This document shows positions 48,839 through 60,889 of a stretch of 64,000 nt of DNA, piece after piece. Below the pieces are notes generated by a model. It did no database searches, was not told the origin of the DNA, and worked only from the letters and a program-made list of their open reading frames with translations. Position 1 is the stretch's first letter. Each line of letters starts with the position of its first letter. The DNA comes from Punica granatum (taxonomy: Eukaryota; Streptophyta; Magnoliopsida; Myrtales; Lythraceae). Location: positions 30,040,811 through 30,104,810 of the forward strand of contig NC_045128.1 in NCBI RefSeq assembly GCF_007655135.1, in the 5' to 3' direction. The position numbers and the translations under genes are program-made.

Positions 48839-51368
48839 AGTAACAACAAAAAGAATTGGCGCAATTTAACTCAACAGTCATGTGCAGGTCATGTCAAGAT
48901 GGTTATGATCTGGATTTGATTTTTCAGCACTTATTTTACTCTTTAATAAGCTTAGCATGCAAGAGCATTTTGTCTGAATAAAATTCAGATTTTATTGTTT
49001 CTCCTTTTACTTTGATGAAGAATCGTAAATCATGGTCTCGATCGAGCTCTTATATTGCTTATAGATAATCACAGTTACTGCCACAAAATTGATGGAATAG
49101 ATTATTCTCTTTTACGGTATTAAGGGTGACCGATAATCAGAACAACAATATCCTGCCTTACAATGGGGCTAATATTGATAATCCATCATCAGCAAGGGAG
49201 ACCGATGGACTTATTACAATGAAAATATACATCAACATTTTGAAAGTGGATATACCCACGAACTCATTTTTTTATGCTTCTTTAGTTGTATCTGAACTTG
49301 ATCGAAATTCAGTGTCTTATATTGGCAACCCATTGAAACAAGAGGAAGCAGGAGCAAAGGACATGCATCCTTCCTTACCCCCAAAAAAAGACATGGATCG
49401 AGTTACATCGAGTACAACAATTTAGTAGATTTCGCTTAATTTATCATTTGGTTCAGTTTTACTCTTATGTTTATGAAATATTGTTCCCCAAAACAAAGCG
49501 GTTAGACTAGAATCATTCTGCAATTCGGTGTAGCTGGACAAACTTTGTCGTGTCTTAGTGCAAAATTTCACATGTATACTGATGACGGAGACATTGATGC
49601 TCCGTTTGATTTCGCAGTTAAAATCACAAAAATTTTAACTTTAACTTTAACTCAACGCACTACACAACACATATACACATTTCCTAAGTCAAAAATTTTA
49701 ACTTTAACTTTAACTCAACACACTACACAATCATTTGTCATTTTCTACAATCAAAATCAAAGTTACTTTAACTCTGAACCAAATGTATCATGCGACTTCA
49801 TTATATATTGGTGACAACATGAAGAGTTGACACCGACTCGAACGGGTCAGCAGCTTCACTTTAAAAGGACGAACTAGAGAATTTTTACTTCTAATTATTC
49901 TTTTCAAAAAATCATCCGATCCATTTAAAAAATCATTTCTTATGCCTTTATATATAACATGTGAAATAAACTTTTTCCAATGGATCTCCCGAAGAAAAAA
50001 AAAGTTTATTTGACGACTTGCATGGGAAGTAATTGCTCCTTGGAAGTGGAAGCAAATAACCATACTAAGGAAGCGACCGATCGGCTCATAATTATAGGGA
50101 AAAAAGTCATTTTTTATGTTCATCATAAATCTTTTTTTTCATTCACTTTCATATTCAACCTTGCATGTTGTGTTCCTTTTTTTTTTTTCTTGTCAAAATT
50201 TCAATTTTCCATCCAAAAATATTTTCAGAACTTTATTTATTAAGGAAAAGTTACAAAATTGGAAAGAAAAAAAAAAGTTGAATGGGAGATGATCGGAGAA
50301 GGGAAAGGGGGTGGCCGAACCTCATCAGCGGCCACCCCACCAGGTCCGAGATTTCAGACGATCTCTTGGCTGGATTCCGAGGGAGCAGCCCCTTTCTCTT
50401 TCCTCTCTGAGATTGTCGGTGACCTCCGGCAAGACCCCCTCACCCTCTGAGGTCATCTGTGACCCTTGAGTCCTTTGGCAGGCCAGCGACATCAACAGGG
50501 AGGGGTGGTTGCCGACAAGGCTCCAGCCACCCTCCTCCCCTCTCCTTTCCCTTCCCCGATCAAGTTCATTCCTTGTTTTGTTTCAGCTTTCATTTCATTT
50601 CCTTTCCTTTTTTTTTTTTTTTTCCAGTTTTCGAATCTTTTAATAAACTTTACATTCCTTAAAATATTTCTGGACGGAAATTGTAGTTTTGGAGGAAAAG
50701 TAGATGGTAGTACTGAAAAGAACAAAATGTGCAAAGATGAGGATGAAAGTGAACGAAAATGAAAAGCAATATAAGATTGACGATGACGTCTAGAAATGGC
50801 TTTCCCATAATTATCCACGTTGGAGCAGATCGTTCACATTTTAGTGATAAGCAATCTGGTGCCATATCGATTGAAATTAAGAAAAAAGAATCATATTAAC
50901 CTTACAAACACAACCTTAAACAAGGTAAGTTCATTAATAGACAAAGACAACCTTGAAAAAAGGATCATTCAGGATTACAGTATTTAGGTAGCATTGGGGA
51001 ACAGAATAAACACGTTTTGGATAACTGTGCTTTAGATTAACAAGATGGACTTAAATGTAAGTTTACCGGCACGTATTGGATAAGTATGTACAGGCTCAGT
51101 CACAATCTGTTCCACCAGTAGTCGGAGAGGTACACTTACGCAATAAGAGCGAAGAAAGCACGGGCCCCTGGCTACCAATATATCGAAAATCAAAGCATAT
51201 TAAAAACAGCCTTCTTGCTTTCACTATATCAAAAAATAGCCATCCCGAGTTCCACATCTAGCGGATTGCAGCAAGGGTGTATGCATTGAACAGTTCTAAG
51301 TCAACATGAAATTATTTATCCAGTCAACTAATTCCTTTACAGTCTCTATTTTCTCTCGATGTCCCCAG
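48839..51368. other. Intergenic region with one MITE
   Basis: A MITE lies at 49603-49784. The stretch 50260-50560 is GC-rich with inverted similarity between AAGGGAAAGGGGGTGGCC (about 50299-50316) and CCACCCTCCTCCCCTCTCC (about 50528-50546), perhaps a fold-back or LTR fragment. Frames here show no known domain. Confidence 0.45.
49603..49784. mobile_element. Uninterrupted MITE of the family split at 43541-44940
   Basis: Starts GTTTGATTTCGCAGTTAAAA and ends TTTAACTCTGAACCAAATG. The middle has two copies of TTTTAACTTTAACTTTAACT plus CAACRCACTACACAA about 68 bases apart. It is homologous over its whole length to the two halves flanking the Mutator-like insertion. Confidence 0.7.
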
Positions 51369-51631
51369 ATTCAGTTCTTCGTCTCGAAGCCAGACATCTT
51401 TGAGAGCCCGGACTCGGAGACTTGCATCATATAGGCTAAGATTGAGGACCTAAGCACCCAAATCCAGGCCCATGCTGCCTAGCAGTTCAAGGTCCCTGAT
51501 ATGGGGTCGGGTTTATCGAAGCCTGAAGAAACTGCTGCTGCTACAGCCACAGCAGAGGGGAAGAGGAAGAGATTGATGAGGGGACTGGGGTCGAGCCATG
51601 GGATATCGAACTGCCCACGTGTCAAGGATGA
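51369..51631 (+). pseudogene. Pseudogene of nascent-polypeptide-associated complex alpha subunit
   Basis: Translation from 51369 gives FVSKPDIFESPDSETCII, a stop, AKIEDLSTQIQAHAA, a second stop, then QFKVPDMGSGLSKPEE. Changing frame after about 51550 gives GEEEEIDEGTGVEPWDIEL, and then PTCQG and a stop. These are the consecutive blocks of alpha-NAC between the end of the NAC domain and the start of its UBA domain. The UBA part is missing. The match begins directly after TCCCCAG, which looks like a retained intron acceptor, so the copy probably arose from genomic DNA rather than by retroposition. Two stops, a frame change and truncation make it non-functional. Confidence 0.75.
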
Positions 51632-54600
51632 TAGAAAATGAGTATCACAAAGTAAGAGGTCGCAAGACTTGTGGATGATACTTACAGATTTTTCCTTATT
51701 TCATTGGGCTTATAAAATGCTCGTCTTTGCTCACCTCTATAGTTGGTCATTGGAGATCTGAATTTTTATATTGTTTGTTTAACATGCTCTTACTTTTACT
51801 CTCTTGTTTCAGAAAAATGCAGGAATTTGACGCTACCAATTTTTTCGGGGAACTCGAAGCCACCAATTTAGCATCAATGGGAGAGAGTGTCTCCAAAGTC
51901 AATAACTTTAAAATAAAAGAACTTGATGATCACTTTTAGCTCCCTTGAATGCTGCAGATTTCTTGAGTAGCTGCTTCTCTTATTTTTATTTTTTTGAGAT
52001 ATGTATAGTTACATTATCTTATGCTGTACTATGCTAGTAATCAATGATTAACCATTAGCGGGCTATGTATTTTATTAATTTTATAAGTTTGTATTGTGCA
52101 TTTACATTTGATTTGATCTGAGAGGACTAACAAAAAAAGAAGAAGAAGATAGAAATACAGAAAAAACTAAAAAAGAAATTACGTAAGTAGAGAAGCTTGA
52201 AAAACGTCCACATAAGAAATTATTGTTTTATATTGCTTCTAAAAAGATAAAGTACAATAATGAATAATTTGTTTTATATTGCTTCTAAACAGATAAAGTG
52301 CAATAATGAATAATGAAATGGGTCATATTAGTTTCCACATAAGTAATTGGTTCGAGCAAATGGCAAAATTAGTCACAACCAACTATTATAGGGAGCCGAT
52401 TTTGAATGAGCTCAAGAACGATCATTATACTCTAATGATGATTGTGCTATTCTTGATTGTTCTGACTAATATGCTCATCTAAAGCAACAAGCTTCTTCTG
52501 AGATCGCCTTGTCCATGACTGAGCCGCCCTGCCGATTCAAAATCATTTCCCCAAATAAAAAGAGCCGAATGTAATTACCGTGCACAAGTTGTCATTAGGT
52601 TTATCTTTTCACGGTATTATATGGTATATACTACATTTTCAGTTAGTTCGAACTATTATGATCAACTATTATGATCATTACATGTTATGTTAAATTCTCT
52701 TGCTTCAAATGTTCGTTCCACTTAAAACTGTCATTTGCTCAAAACTAATATGTTTAGTAAGAGATAATACACCAATTATATTTTAGTGCGAGCCAATTGT
52801 AATAATCGCTCTAACTAATATGTTTTATATAAATTAGTATTGTTCTTCTTCCTCCTCACAAACAAGATATTTCATTTAATCTTATATATAATTGATTTCC
52901 TTGATTAAATAACTCATAATTGGAAATAAATATAAGTATTAAAACTAAAGTAAAAAATAAATAATTATTAATAAATATGAAAAATAAAAATTATAAATTA
53001 TAAATTATAAAATAGAAAAGAAAAGTGAAAGTAAAGTTACTTTTATACAATAAAATATATATCTAAAATAAAGAGCGTCTAAAAAGAAAGTTATTTTTTT
53101 AAAAAATAAAATAAGTATCTAAAATTAAAAAAAATGCAAGAAAAAATTATTTTACAAAATAAAAAGATATAGTACGATAAAACTTTTATTTTTTAATTAT
53201 GAAAAAAAAGATACTAAAAAAATCTTGAATAATTGTAAAATAACAAAGATAACTTATTTTAATATAATTGAAAAGAGATAGGGATTCAGTGTGTTCAAAC
53301 GGGTTTTTTAAAAAAAAAGTATTTATTAAAATATCTCCGTAGTCTACTGAAAAAAACTAATGAGCTACTATTTTGACAATCTTGAAAAATATAACTAATA
53401 TAAAAATTATAATATCTTTAAATTTCAGAAAATAAAAAAAATGATGTAAAAAAAGAAGAAGTTGCATGTGGAACTTTTCAGAAGTGAGGATCGGGAGTAT
53501 GTACATTTTTTGCGGCGCGGTTGATCTTACTCGTTTTTCATGTTGAAATCTCTTGTGAATCCGGTCTGTCTTATTTGGTTTGTTTATTTCACTGGTGGAT
53601 CCATGAACATGTCACTGATTGAGCATGAGAATATATAGGAAACCTGTCAAACCATAAAAAAATATTAAAAAAAAAAACAATCCTTTATATACTCCTTGAC
53701 CAAACAACATACCTTCGTTGTTGTGTAGTATGTTGTCTTTAATCTCGTGTGTTAACACAAAACCTCATGATATGATGCGGAAGAAGCTAAAGTAAGACGG
53801 TCACTGTATTGAACTATCTGATCCCCTTCTTTCAATATGGAAAAGTTGCCGCAAAGATCTACTAGTGCTAGTAATCACAAACTTCTGAACATGAAATATA
53901 CAGTCGGGGGCATTGGTAGTCATAGATCTAGTTGCAGCTGTTCCCACACGAGTCTTCACGATGGGGATACATATTCGCAATCCTTGAGGTGTTCCTTCAG
54001 TGTCTAGGTTTCAATTTCCCATTTTCCTGGTCCCACGCTAAGTCCATTTTGGGCAGTTGGTAGTTGTCGGGTCTTAATGACAAATGAAACTCGGGCAAGT
54101 CAGCCAGTTTTCCGAGAGCACTGCATTGCCGGAACCATCCTTAGTTCTGTTCTAGGTTCAATAATTGATGTACATGGAGCTTCCAATTTGATGTTGAAAT
54201 GTTCTTATTTTTCTTGATCTAAGAGGTACCTGTAAATCTGAAACTTCCTCGAAGCAACTTCTGGGATCTTCTGATTTAGATACTTCATAACACCCCAGAA
54301 TGGAGGTATCCTAACGAAGAAAACCGAGGGAAAAAAAAAATCAATTTGAAATGGTGTAGAAACTTTCTGTAGTCCCGGTCCAAGCGAGATCTCTAAGGAC
54401 CAGGGCCCCATCATGCTCTTTGGTGAAGCGGGCTTTATTAGGATCTAACATGGAGACAGGATCAGCGAGGCAAAGCTTAGGCAAGCCTTCTTGCTTTTTG
54501 CAAGTTGTTCAGCAGCGGTAAAACAGCACACAACGCTTACTTTATTTGATGGATCGTTTCCCTTGTCTGTAATCAGACCGTGGTAGTAGTCAGCAGCCAC

Positions 54601-56310
54601 CTAGCGGATCAAAACCAAAGAACGGTCAATAAGCTAATAGAGAGAGACACACACACAATTTAAATGTTTACTTGGAAATGCTTGTCTTAACAATTAGAGA
54701 AACTCTGCTTCGAGGAAATTCCACTTGACGAACCAGAGGTGCTTCTTCCTGAGTCGTGGCTCAGCTCACGTTGGGACGAGCAGCAATGAGCCTGACTAAA
54801 GTAGGTCAGCTGCTCGCAAGCTAGCCTCCCCTTCACTGACAGACTCGCGTTTTAGGTTTCCATGGCCAATCCAAGTTGAATTTCCGTTGCTTGAATTCAA
54901 AGTCGATATGGTATCGATACACAAGTATGTTTCTATACTCAAATTTCCCGTGAAGATTGGATCAATGAAATCTTATTGAGGTGACTGATATATTGTTCTA
55001 CACTTGACCTAGTGCTTTGATCGATACGGCTTCGAATACACCTTCCTGCAAATCTGTTGGTAGCTTTTTCTAATGGAGATGATGAATTAATAGCAGTGGC
55101 ACAAATTAAGAATAGAATTGAGAAGAAAATAGTCCGAATTTAGTGTCGTTACATACTTTGTTTCAGGCGGTATGTGCATTAGAATTTTACGGACGCATAC
55201 CCTGATGCCTTCACAAGTAAATTGACAGCATCCCTCTTGGAACCTGATTATATAGCAACCATTCATTCTGTTCAGAAGGAAAAGAATCAAATTAACATCC
55301 GAGTTCGAGGCATAGGCAATCTTATCGCACCTAAGGATACAGTCCTTACATCAGAAATCTATTTCTTGGCTAAGCATCCTATCCTTACATCAAAATTACC
55401 AGATCGGTCCTTTGGAATCATAAGTGAGTTAGCCTCTGATAAAGTGACCATGGCCATCATGTGAACCACCAGCAATTCGAACCACGAGTTCGATACAGAA
55501 GTTTTCTGTTTCAGCAAATTGAACCGAAAGAGTACCTTAAGGTGATAAGTCCTATAGGACTCGGTGCAGTTCCAAAGTTGCCGATCCATCTAAATTACAA
55601 CAGAAGTAATTCTCTTTGTTGATTTCCCATACTTAGTATCACTAAAGGTTGCATCGAAAAATCTCATGACTGCAATCCCGAATTTTCAGTTTCCTCTAAC
55701 AGAGAAAATGAATGAATGTATGCTTTGCAGCACCTCAATCACGATCATGTCAAGCCCTGTAATGTGCAAATCTAATGGAATACCCAAAGCCGGAAATAAG
55801 AACGTGGGAAACCAAATAAAATAGCGGAAGGAGCTTCAGAATCGGTTGATTACCGTTGTCCTGGGCGAGTAATGTATGAACAAGATCTTTAGGGGCAAGG
55901 CCTTTGAGTGGTCCCTGAAGGTCGGACTCAACCGAAACCCGCAATTGAAGAGAGAGAGACCATAATACAATAAAATGAAAGTTTTAAATATTAATAAATG
56001 GACATAGATAGTCCAACTTGAATGTCGAGCTTGAGACTTTTTAATCGGTAAGTGATGGTGCACCAATCGCTACACTCTCTTTTGATTATTGCTTAATTAT
56101 TTGGTATGATGTCATCAATCAATACTCCTTCAGTGTAAAGGAAACAAATCCCGAACAGCAACCCGAACAAAAAAAAAAAAAAATCACGAACAGCCGTTTT
56201 TTCAAATCTTGTTGTCCATTCTCCGCCCTCTGCATTGCCTTACGAACCGCCACATACCGCCCCTTTGCCCGCTTTTGGTACCTGCCTCTTTGAGGTCGCC
56301 GGTTTAATAC
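51632..56310. other. Intergenic region, unassigned
   Basis: Contains a 46-base tandem duplication at 52223-52314, an extremely AT-rich stretch from 52880 to 53460, and a less AT-rich part (53650-56100) with short open frames on both strands. One minus-strand frame at 55589-55359 (LLVVHMMAMVTLSEANSLMI) faintly recalls the tail of cation/H+ exchangers, but too weakly to call. Confidence 0.4.
52223..52314. repeat. 46-bp tandem duplication
   Basis: Copies at 52223-52268 and 52269-52314, both starting TTGTTTTATATTGCTTCTAA and differing at two positions. This suggests a recent local duplication. Confidence 0.9.
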
Positions 56311-59300
56311 TGTCAGCACCTAATTTCGGTCCATCGGCTCCGAGGGGGGCAAAATTGTCATTTCCTAATTTATCACATTTTCTTAAAAAAAAATTATTAA
56401 ATTAATTTAAATTAAATTAAATTATATATGTACCAAAAAAAAAGAGAAAAGATTCGGGCAGTCCCGGGCAGGCCGGGCAGCGTTGACTGGCTGCCCGGGA
56501 CCGCCGGCATTTCAAAAAAAAAAGAAAAACAAATTAATCGGGCAGGGCCGGGCAGCGCTCACCGGCTGCCCGCGATCCCCGCCGGCCCGAAACTGCCCCC
56601 AAATCGCGGTTTTCGGCGATTTTCTCCAAATCGGCTGAAATCTCAACGGAAACGGGGAAGAAATTGCAATTAAATAAACAGAAATGGAATTCGGCGAGGG
56701 AGGAACAAGACCCATTGAGAGAAATCGGAAAATTTGCTCCCGTTTTAAGGAATTTGGAGATCGGAGAACTCGGAATACCCTCGCCGGAAAATCCCAAAAT
56801 TCTCCCCAATTCCGACTGATTAAACGCCGGTGAGGCCCCGATCGACCATGGCGAAGCCTAAGCGGTGCCCAGAGCCATCTCCCGCGTCCATTCCGGCCCT
56901 CATCGCGGCGTCCAGGGGCGAGAACCGCCGCCCGCAGCTCCGTGGCCGCCGCTGACCGCCCGATCCCGACTGCCCTTGGCTAACGGGCTTCGGCCCAGTT
57001 CGTTCTTTGCAGGCCCAGCCCGGAAGCTTGGCCCATTCAGGCCCAACGCCCAGTCCAGCCCAGCATCTCTTCCGGGCGGTTTATCCTTCGGGCGGGCGCT
57101 CCGATCCGGTCCGATCCGACCCGATTGTCCGGCGATTTTTTTATTTTATTTTTTTTATTTACAGAGAAGCCCCTCAACTTTCCGGATTAGGTAAATCATC
57201 GACTTAGTGGCATGATTAGGACTCATTTCCTGAATATTATTGCTTGCTTGATGGATATAATGTGAATTGAGTGTTCTTGGGTCGCGTGGGTGATCGGATT
57301 TGTCCCGAACTCGATTTTACGAACTTTCCATTTTGTTACATTTCTGTCCAGAGGACTCATTTTATTTTTTTCAGATCTGCCCCGAACCCTAAAATTTATT
57401 TTCAACCAAGTCCCGGTCATTTTAATATTTCCCAATCAGTCCTTGGAGTTTTCAGAATTTCTCAAGCGTCCCAAAAGACTTTCCAGGTTGTTTCAGTTTG
57501 GTCCCTGGGCCATTTTTCACCCTTTTCAGATCTGCCCCGAATTTCAAAATTTCTTTTCAATCAAGTCCCAGTCATTTTATTATTTCCCAATCAGTCCTGG
57601 AATTCCCAGAATTTTTCAAGCATCCCAAAGAACTTTCCGAGTTGTTTCAGTTTAGTCCTGGGGCCATTTTTTATTTTTCAGATCAGTCCCGATTTTCAAA
57701 TTCATTTCAAATAAGCCCTAGGACACTTTCAGTAATTTTTTACACACTCCCCATTTTTAGAATCTTCAAATCAGTCCCCAATCTTTTAGAATTTTTAGAT
57801 CAGTCCCCAATTTTTTTAGAATTTTCAAATCAGTCCCTGCTCTTTTAAAATCGTTCAATTCAGTCCCTGGACATTTTCTAAAATATCCGGCCCTTTTCTA
57901 CTTAGATCACTCACCGACAATGCATGTGCCCCATTTAAATATTTCATTTTTGTAATTATGTGATTATGTCGGAAATTAGAGTTTATCGGGCTGTCAATTA
58001 ATGACTATCTCGACGGCTCGAAAGCCGTAGACTAAAGCATTCGGCAAATTTCTAACTAACCTAAAATTCTACATACGGGATAATCGGGACGTTAAATTTG
58101 GTTAAACTAAATCACTTGACACTTTTAAATGAATTGTATGAACCGATTTAATTACCTGTAATCGCATCGACAGTTCAAAAACTGTTAATCATGCCTTTTT
58201 CAAAATTCACAATTTCAAAAGCACCGAGATACGTACAACGTAATCTTGATTTTCATGCACACACATATTTACCGATTTAAGGGCATGATTACCGGTTCTT
58301 GTCCTGCCGTCACTCTAGTGTAGGTTTGTGTTTAGAACGGGTTAAAACATGGGAAAACGGATTAACCTCAAACTCGGCTTAATCAAACATGGTCAAATAG
58401 TCAAATAGAGGGTTAGGTTTTGGGTTTTTAGGTGAAAAACACTCTTAATTGGTAAAAGCCATATTGTCGCGATACAGAATAATCTAAAAAATAACCCACA
58501 CATTCGAGACTTGACTATGGACATCACGTCTGTCGAGTCCGATAAAATAATGCCGGATGCTACATAACCTATCCATCACCCCTTTTTGTTTGTTTTAAGG
58601 TAGGATTTGTATGCTAATGTACTCCGGTTAATAATCAGTTAATTCACGTAAATTCGGCGATAAAAAAGAAAACCCCATTGTTTATTTATTTGAGCTTGCT
58701 TGTTACATTTTTTGCACTTGTTTGTTATGCAGATCGAGCCCGATTCTTAGGGATACGATTCACTGGGTCCAATGCCCATAACCTTCGATCACGGGGTCCA
58801 ATGCCCCCATACACCGAGTGCGCATTTAATTTAATTTCCGATTTTTTCCAAAATCATACGGTGAGCATGAGTGAAATAACGGTCGAACGCGAACCGACCG
58901 GGATTCAGTCATTGTAATTTATCTTTTATTTGAGAGAACAATGTAAGGGTTTTATGATGCATATTTATTCATGTAATAATCCATGTCGGAGAGTGGACGG
59001 TCCAAGTGTATATTCGAATTTACGGTGTCAAAACGCGTAAGATGAGCGGAACTTAATTAAGCGGTAATTAAATAAAAAATGGCAAGCCTAGACAAGCTAG
59101 AGTACCGATAGGGCATGCGAGATATAGGCTCGCATGTAACAGAACCCCCGAATTCGGAACCTCGGGTTTCGCAGACCATATACCTTAGCAATTAGGTGTA
59201 CCCCGTACCCCTAGACCCGGGCAACTCATCGGCCCTCGACCTTCGGGTCGTAAACAGGTAGTGGCGACTCCTTCTCACGTGCGTCCGTCGCGCGTCCCCG

Positions 59301-59380
59301 GGAAGGTGGACACTCCTAAGCCGCGTTGCATTTAGGCGCGCACATGCGTGCCCCGACGAGACGAAATTCGGGTGCGCACA
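56311..59380 (+). repeat. 5' LTR of the Tat/Ogre-like element
   Basis: Starts TGTCAGCACC and ends GGTGCGCACA, an imperfect inverted pair with TG...CA termini. The right border is fixed by the primer binding site three bases later. The left border is inferred from the terminal motif, because the partner LTR is outside the window. It has a GC-rich part (56440-57130) and an internal tandem repeat (57373-57720). Confidence 0.7.
57373..57720 (+). repeat. Degenerate tandem repeat of about 153 bp within the LTR
   Basis: Units begin at 57373 and 57527 (CAGATCTGCCCCGAA) and a shorter third at 57679 (CAGATCAGTCCCGAT). Each contains a TTTCAATCAAGTCCC-like phrase, CAATCAGTCC, and CAGTTTGGTCCCTGG variants. 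The long open frames here (57271-57714 and neighbours) are by-products of the repeat. Confidence 0.8.
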
Positions 59381-59383
59381 GCT

Positions 59384-59401
59384 TGGCGACTCCACTGGGG
59401 A
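59384..59401 (+). promoter_or_regulatory. Primer binding site of the Tat/Ogre-like element
   Basis: TGGCGACTCCACTGGGGA begins three bases after the LTR end. It fits the complement of the 3' end of a tRNA-Arg, as used by Tat/Ogre elements. It marks the start of the internal region. Confidence 0.75.
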
Positions 59402-60329
59402 CTTTTAGAGGGTTCGGGCTCGTCTCTGCTTGCTTTGCTTGCTTGTTTATTTACCGCTTTCTGCAATTTTTCGCTTATCTACTTTGCGCACTTTCATTTC
59501 CCGCACATGCATTGCATATCATACTAGCTTCTAGGTACCTATGGGTCGCGTCCCACGACCGGTATTAGGAGCATAGGTTAGTTAGGGGTTCCGAGTAAGG
59601 GTACGTCACACGGTTGGACCGTCGATTAAGCCCCCAAAGATCCCCGCTCGGTTTCAAGGAATTAACACCCTTGAGTAGGGAGCCCCCATCCTTACGTAGC
59701 ACGGTCCCTGTAGCACTAAAACCATGCATTTTGCAGGAGTTCCATGCCATCCTCCGGCTTGGACGAACTGTCCGTTGAGTCGGCCTGCGTGCCACTTGAG
59801 TCTTTTCTATTTCAAGAGCGATGTACCTTGTAATTTGTATTAAGCCGTTGGCATTTACTTTTTTTTCGCACACATGCATCATCTGTTTTACAAAATTAGG
59901 GTGTCATTCATATGGACGAGTCCTAAGTCAGTCTTCCTTTCGTCTTGGTAAGAGACGCCTTGCTCGGCCTCTTGCTCGTGCCTCGACGAAGTCCGTCAAC
60001 ACACAAGGGTCCCACCCGGGTCTCCACAAATAAAGACCGACACATCTGACAGAACATCCCCCACTTCAGGCACAGCTACTATAGTCGACCTCACCAACAG
60101 CATGATCGATCACCTTCGTCGATAAGCTACTGAGAAAGATGAAGAACTAGAGGGAGCTCGCTCAGACCCACTACAGAAATCCGATATCGCGCTCGCTCAA
60201 ACTCCGAGTGTGGTGGAAAACTGGCTTAAGGCTTTATTTTACATTGTACTTTGATCATTTTGATGTGAATGGCGGCATTAGTTTTGAAAAACTCACGCAT
60301 CGCATATATCATACTCGTTTACTGTTTTG

Positions 60330-60830
60330 CATAACAGCTAACGTCCCACCATGCAAGTGAGTGAAGACCTTCTTCGCAGGTAGACCAATCACGACTTTCA
60401 CGGCAAGGCAAGTCGTGACCCGTGGATTAATGCACCTTCCTTGGCAAAACAAGCTTCTCACTAATCCCATGCAACTAAGAGTCATCGCGTGATCGCGCAC
60501 ACGTCTCTTCGCGCAACTGAGCACATCCACCAGCACAACCGAGTGCGTCTTTCCGCGTCGTGCGAGCATGCCTCCACCTTACCCATGCACACATCCCGGC
60601 GCGCTCGCACGACGCCTACCAGGCTAGTTCGATCCCCTGCGCCCTTGCGTTAAAATTGTGAACTAGTTTGCTTTTTCATCGTTCCCCTTTCCCCATTGCA
60701 GGAAATAACCAACAAGAAGGCAATATGAATCCAAAACTGCCACAATCGAGACATGAAACACTTCTCTGCTACCTCCTTGGACTCCAAACACTCAAGACCG
60801 ACCGTCCCTCCACAAAAGATCACAGGCGAT
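60330..60830 (+). repeat. Internal repeat, copy A
   Basis: Homologous in direct orientation to 63190-63610. Shared landmarks are CTCGCACGAC followed by CCTACCAGG, CATTG or CATCG plus CAGGAAAT, and CCAACAAGAAG. Allowing for the inserted solo LTR, the original spacing is about 500 bases. Confidence 0.75.
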
Positions 60831-60889
60831 AGCTCTAACGAACATAGCATGTCCCAGCCCACCCGCCACGAAGCTTCTAACACGATCAC

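Noticed and set aside
57271..57848. Several Phe/Ser/Pro-rich frames of 116-147 codons
   Set aside because: They are by-products of the 153-base tandem repeat in the LTR; all three frames stay open for that reason.
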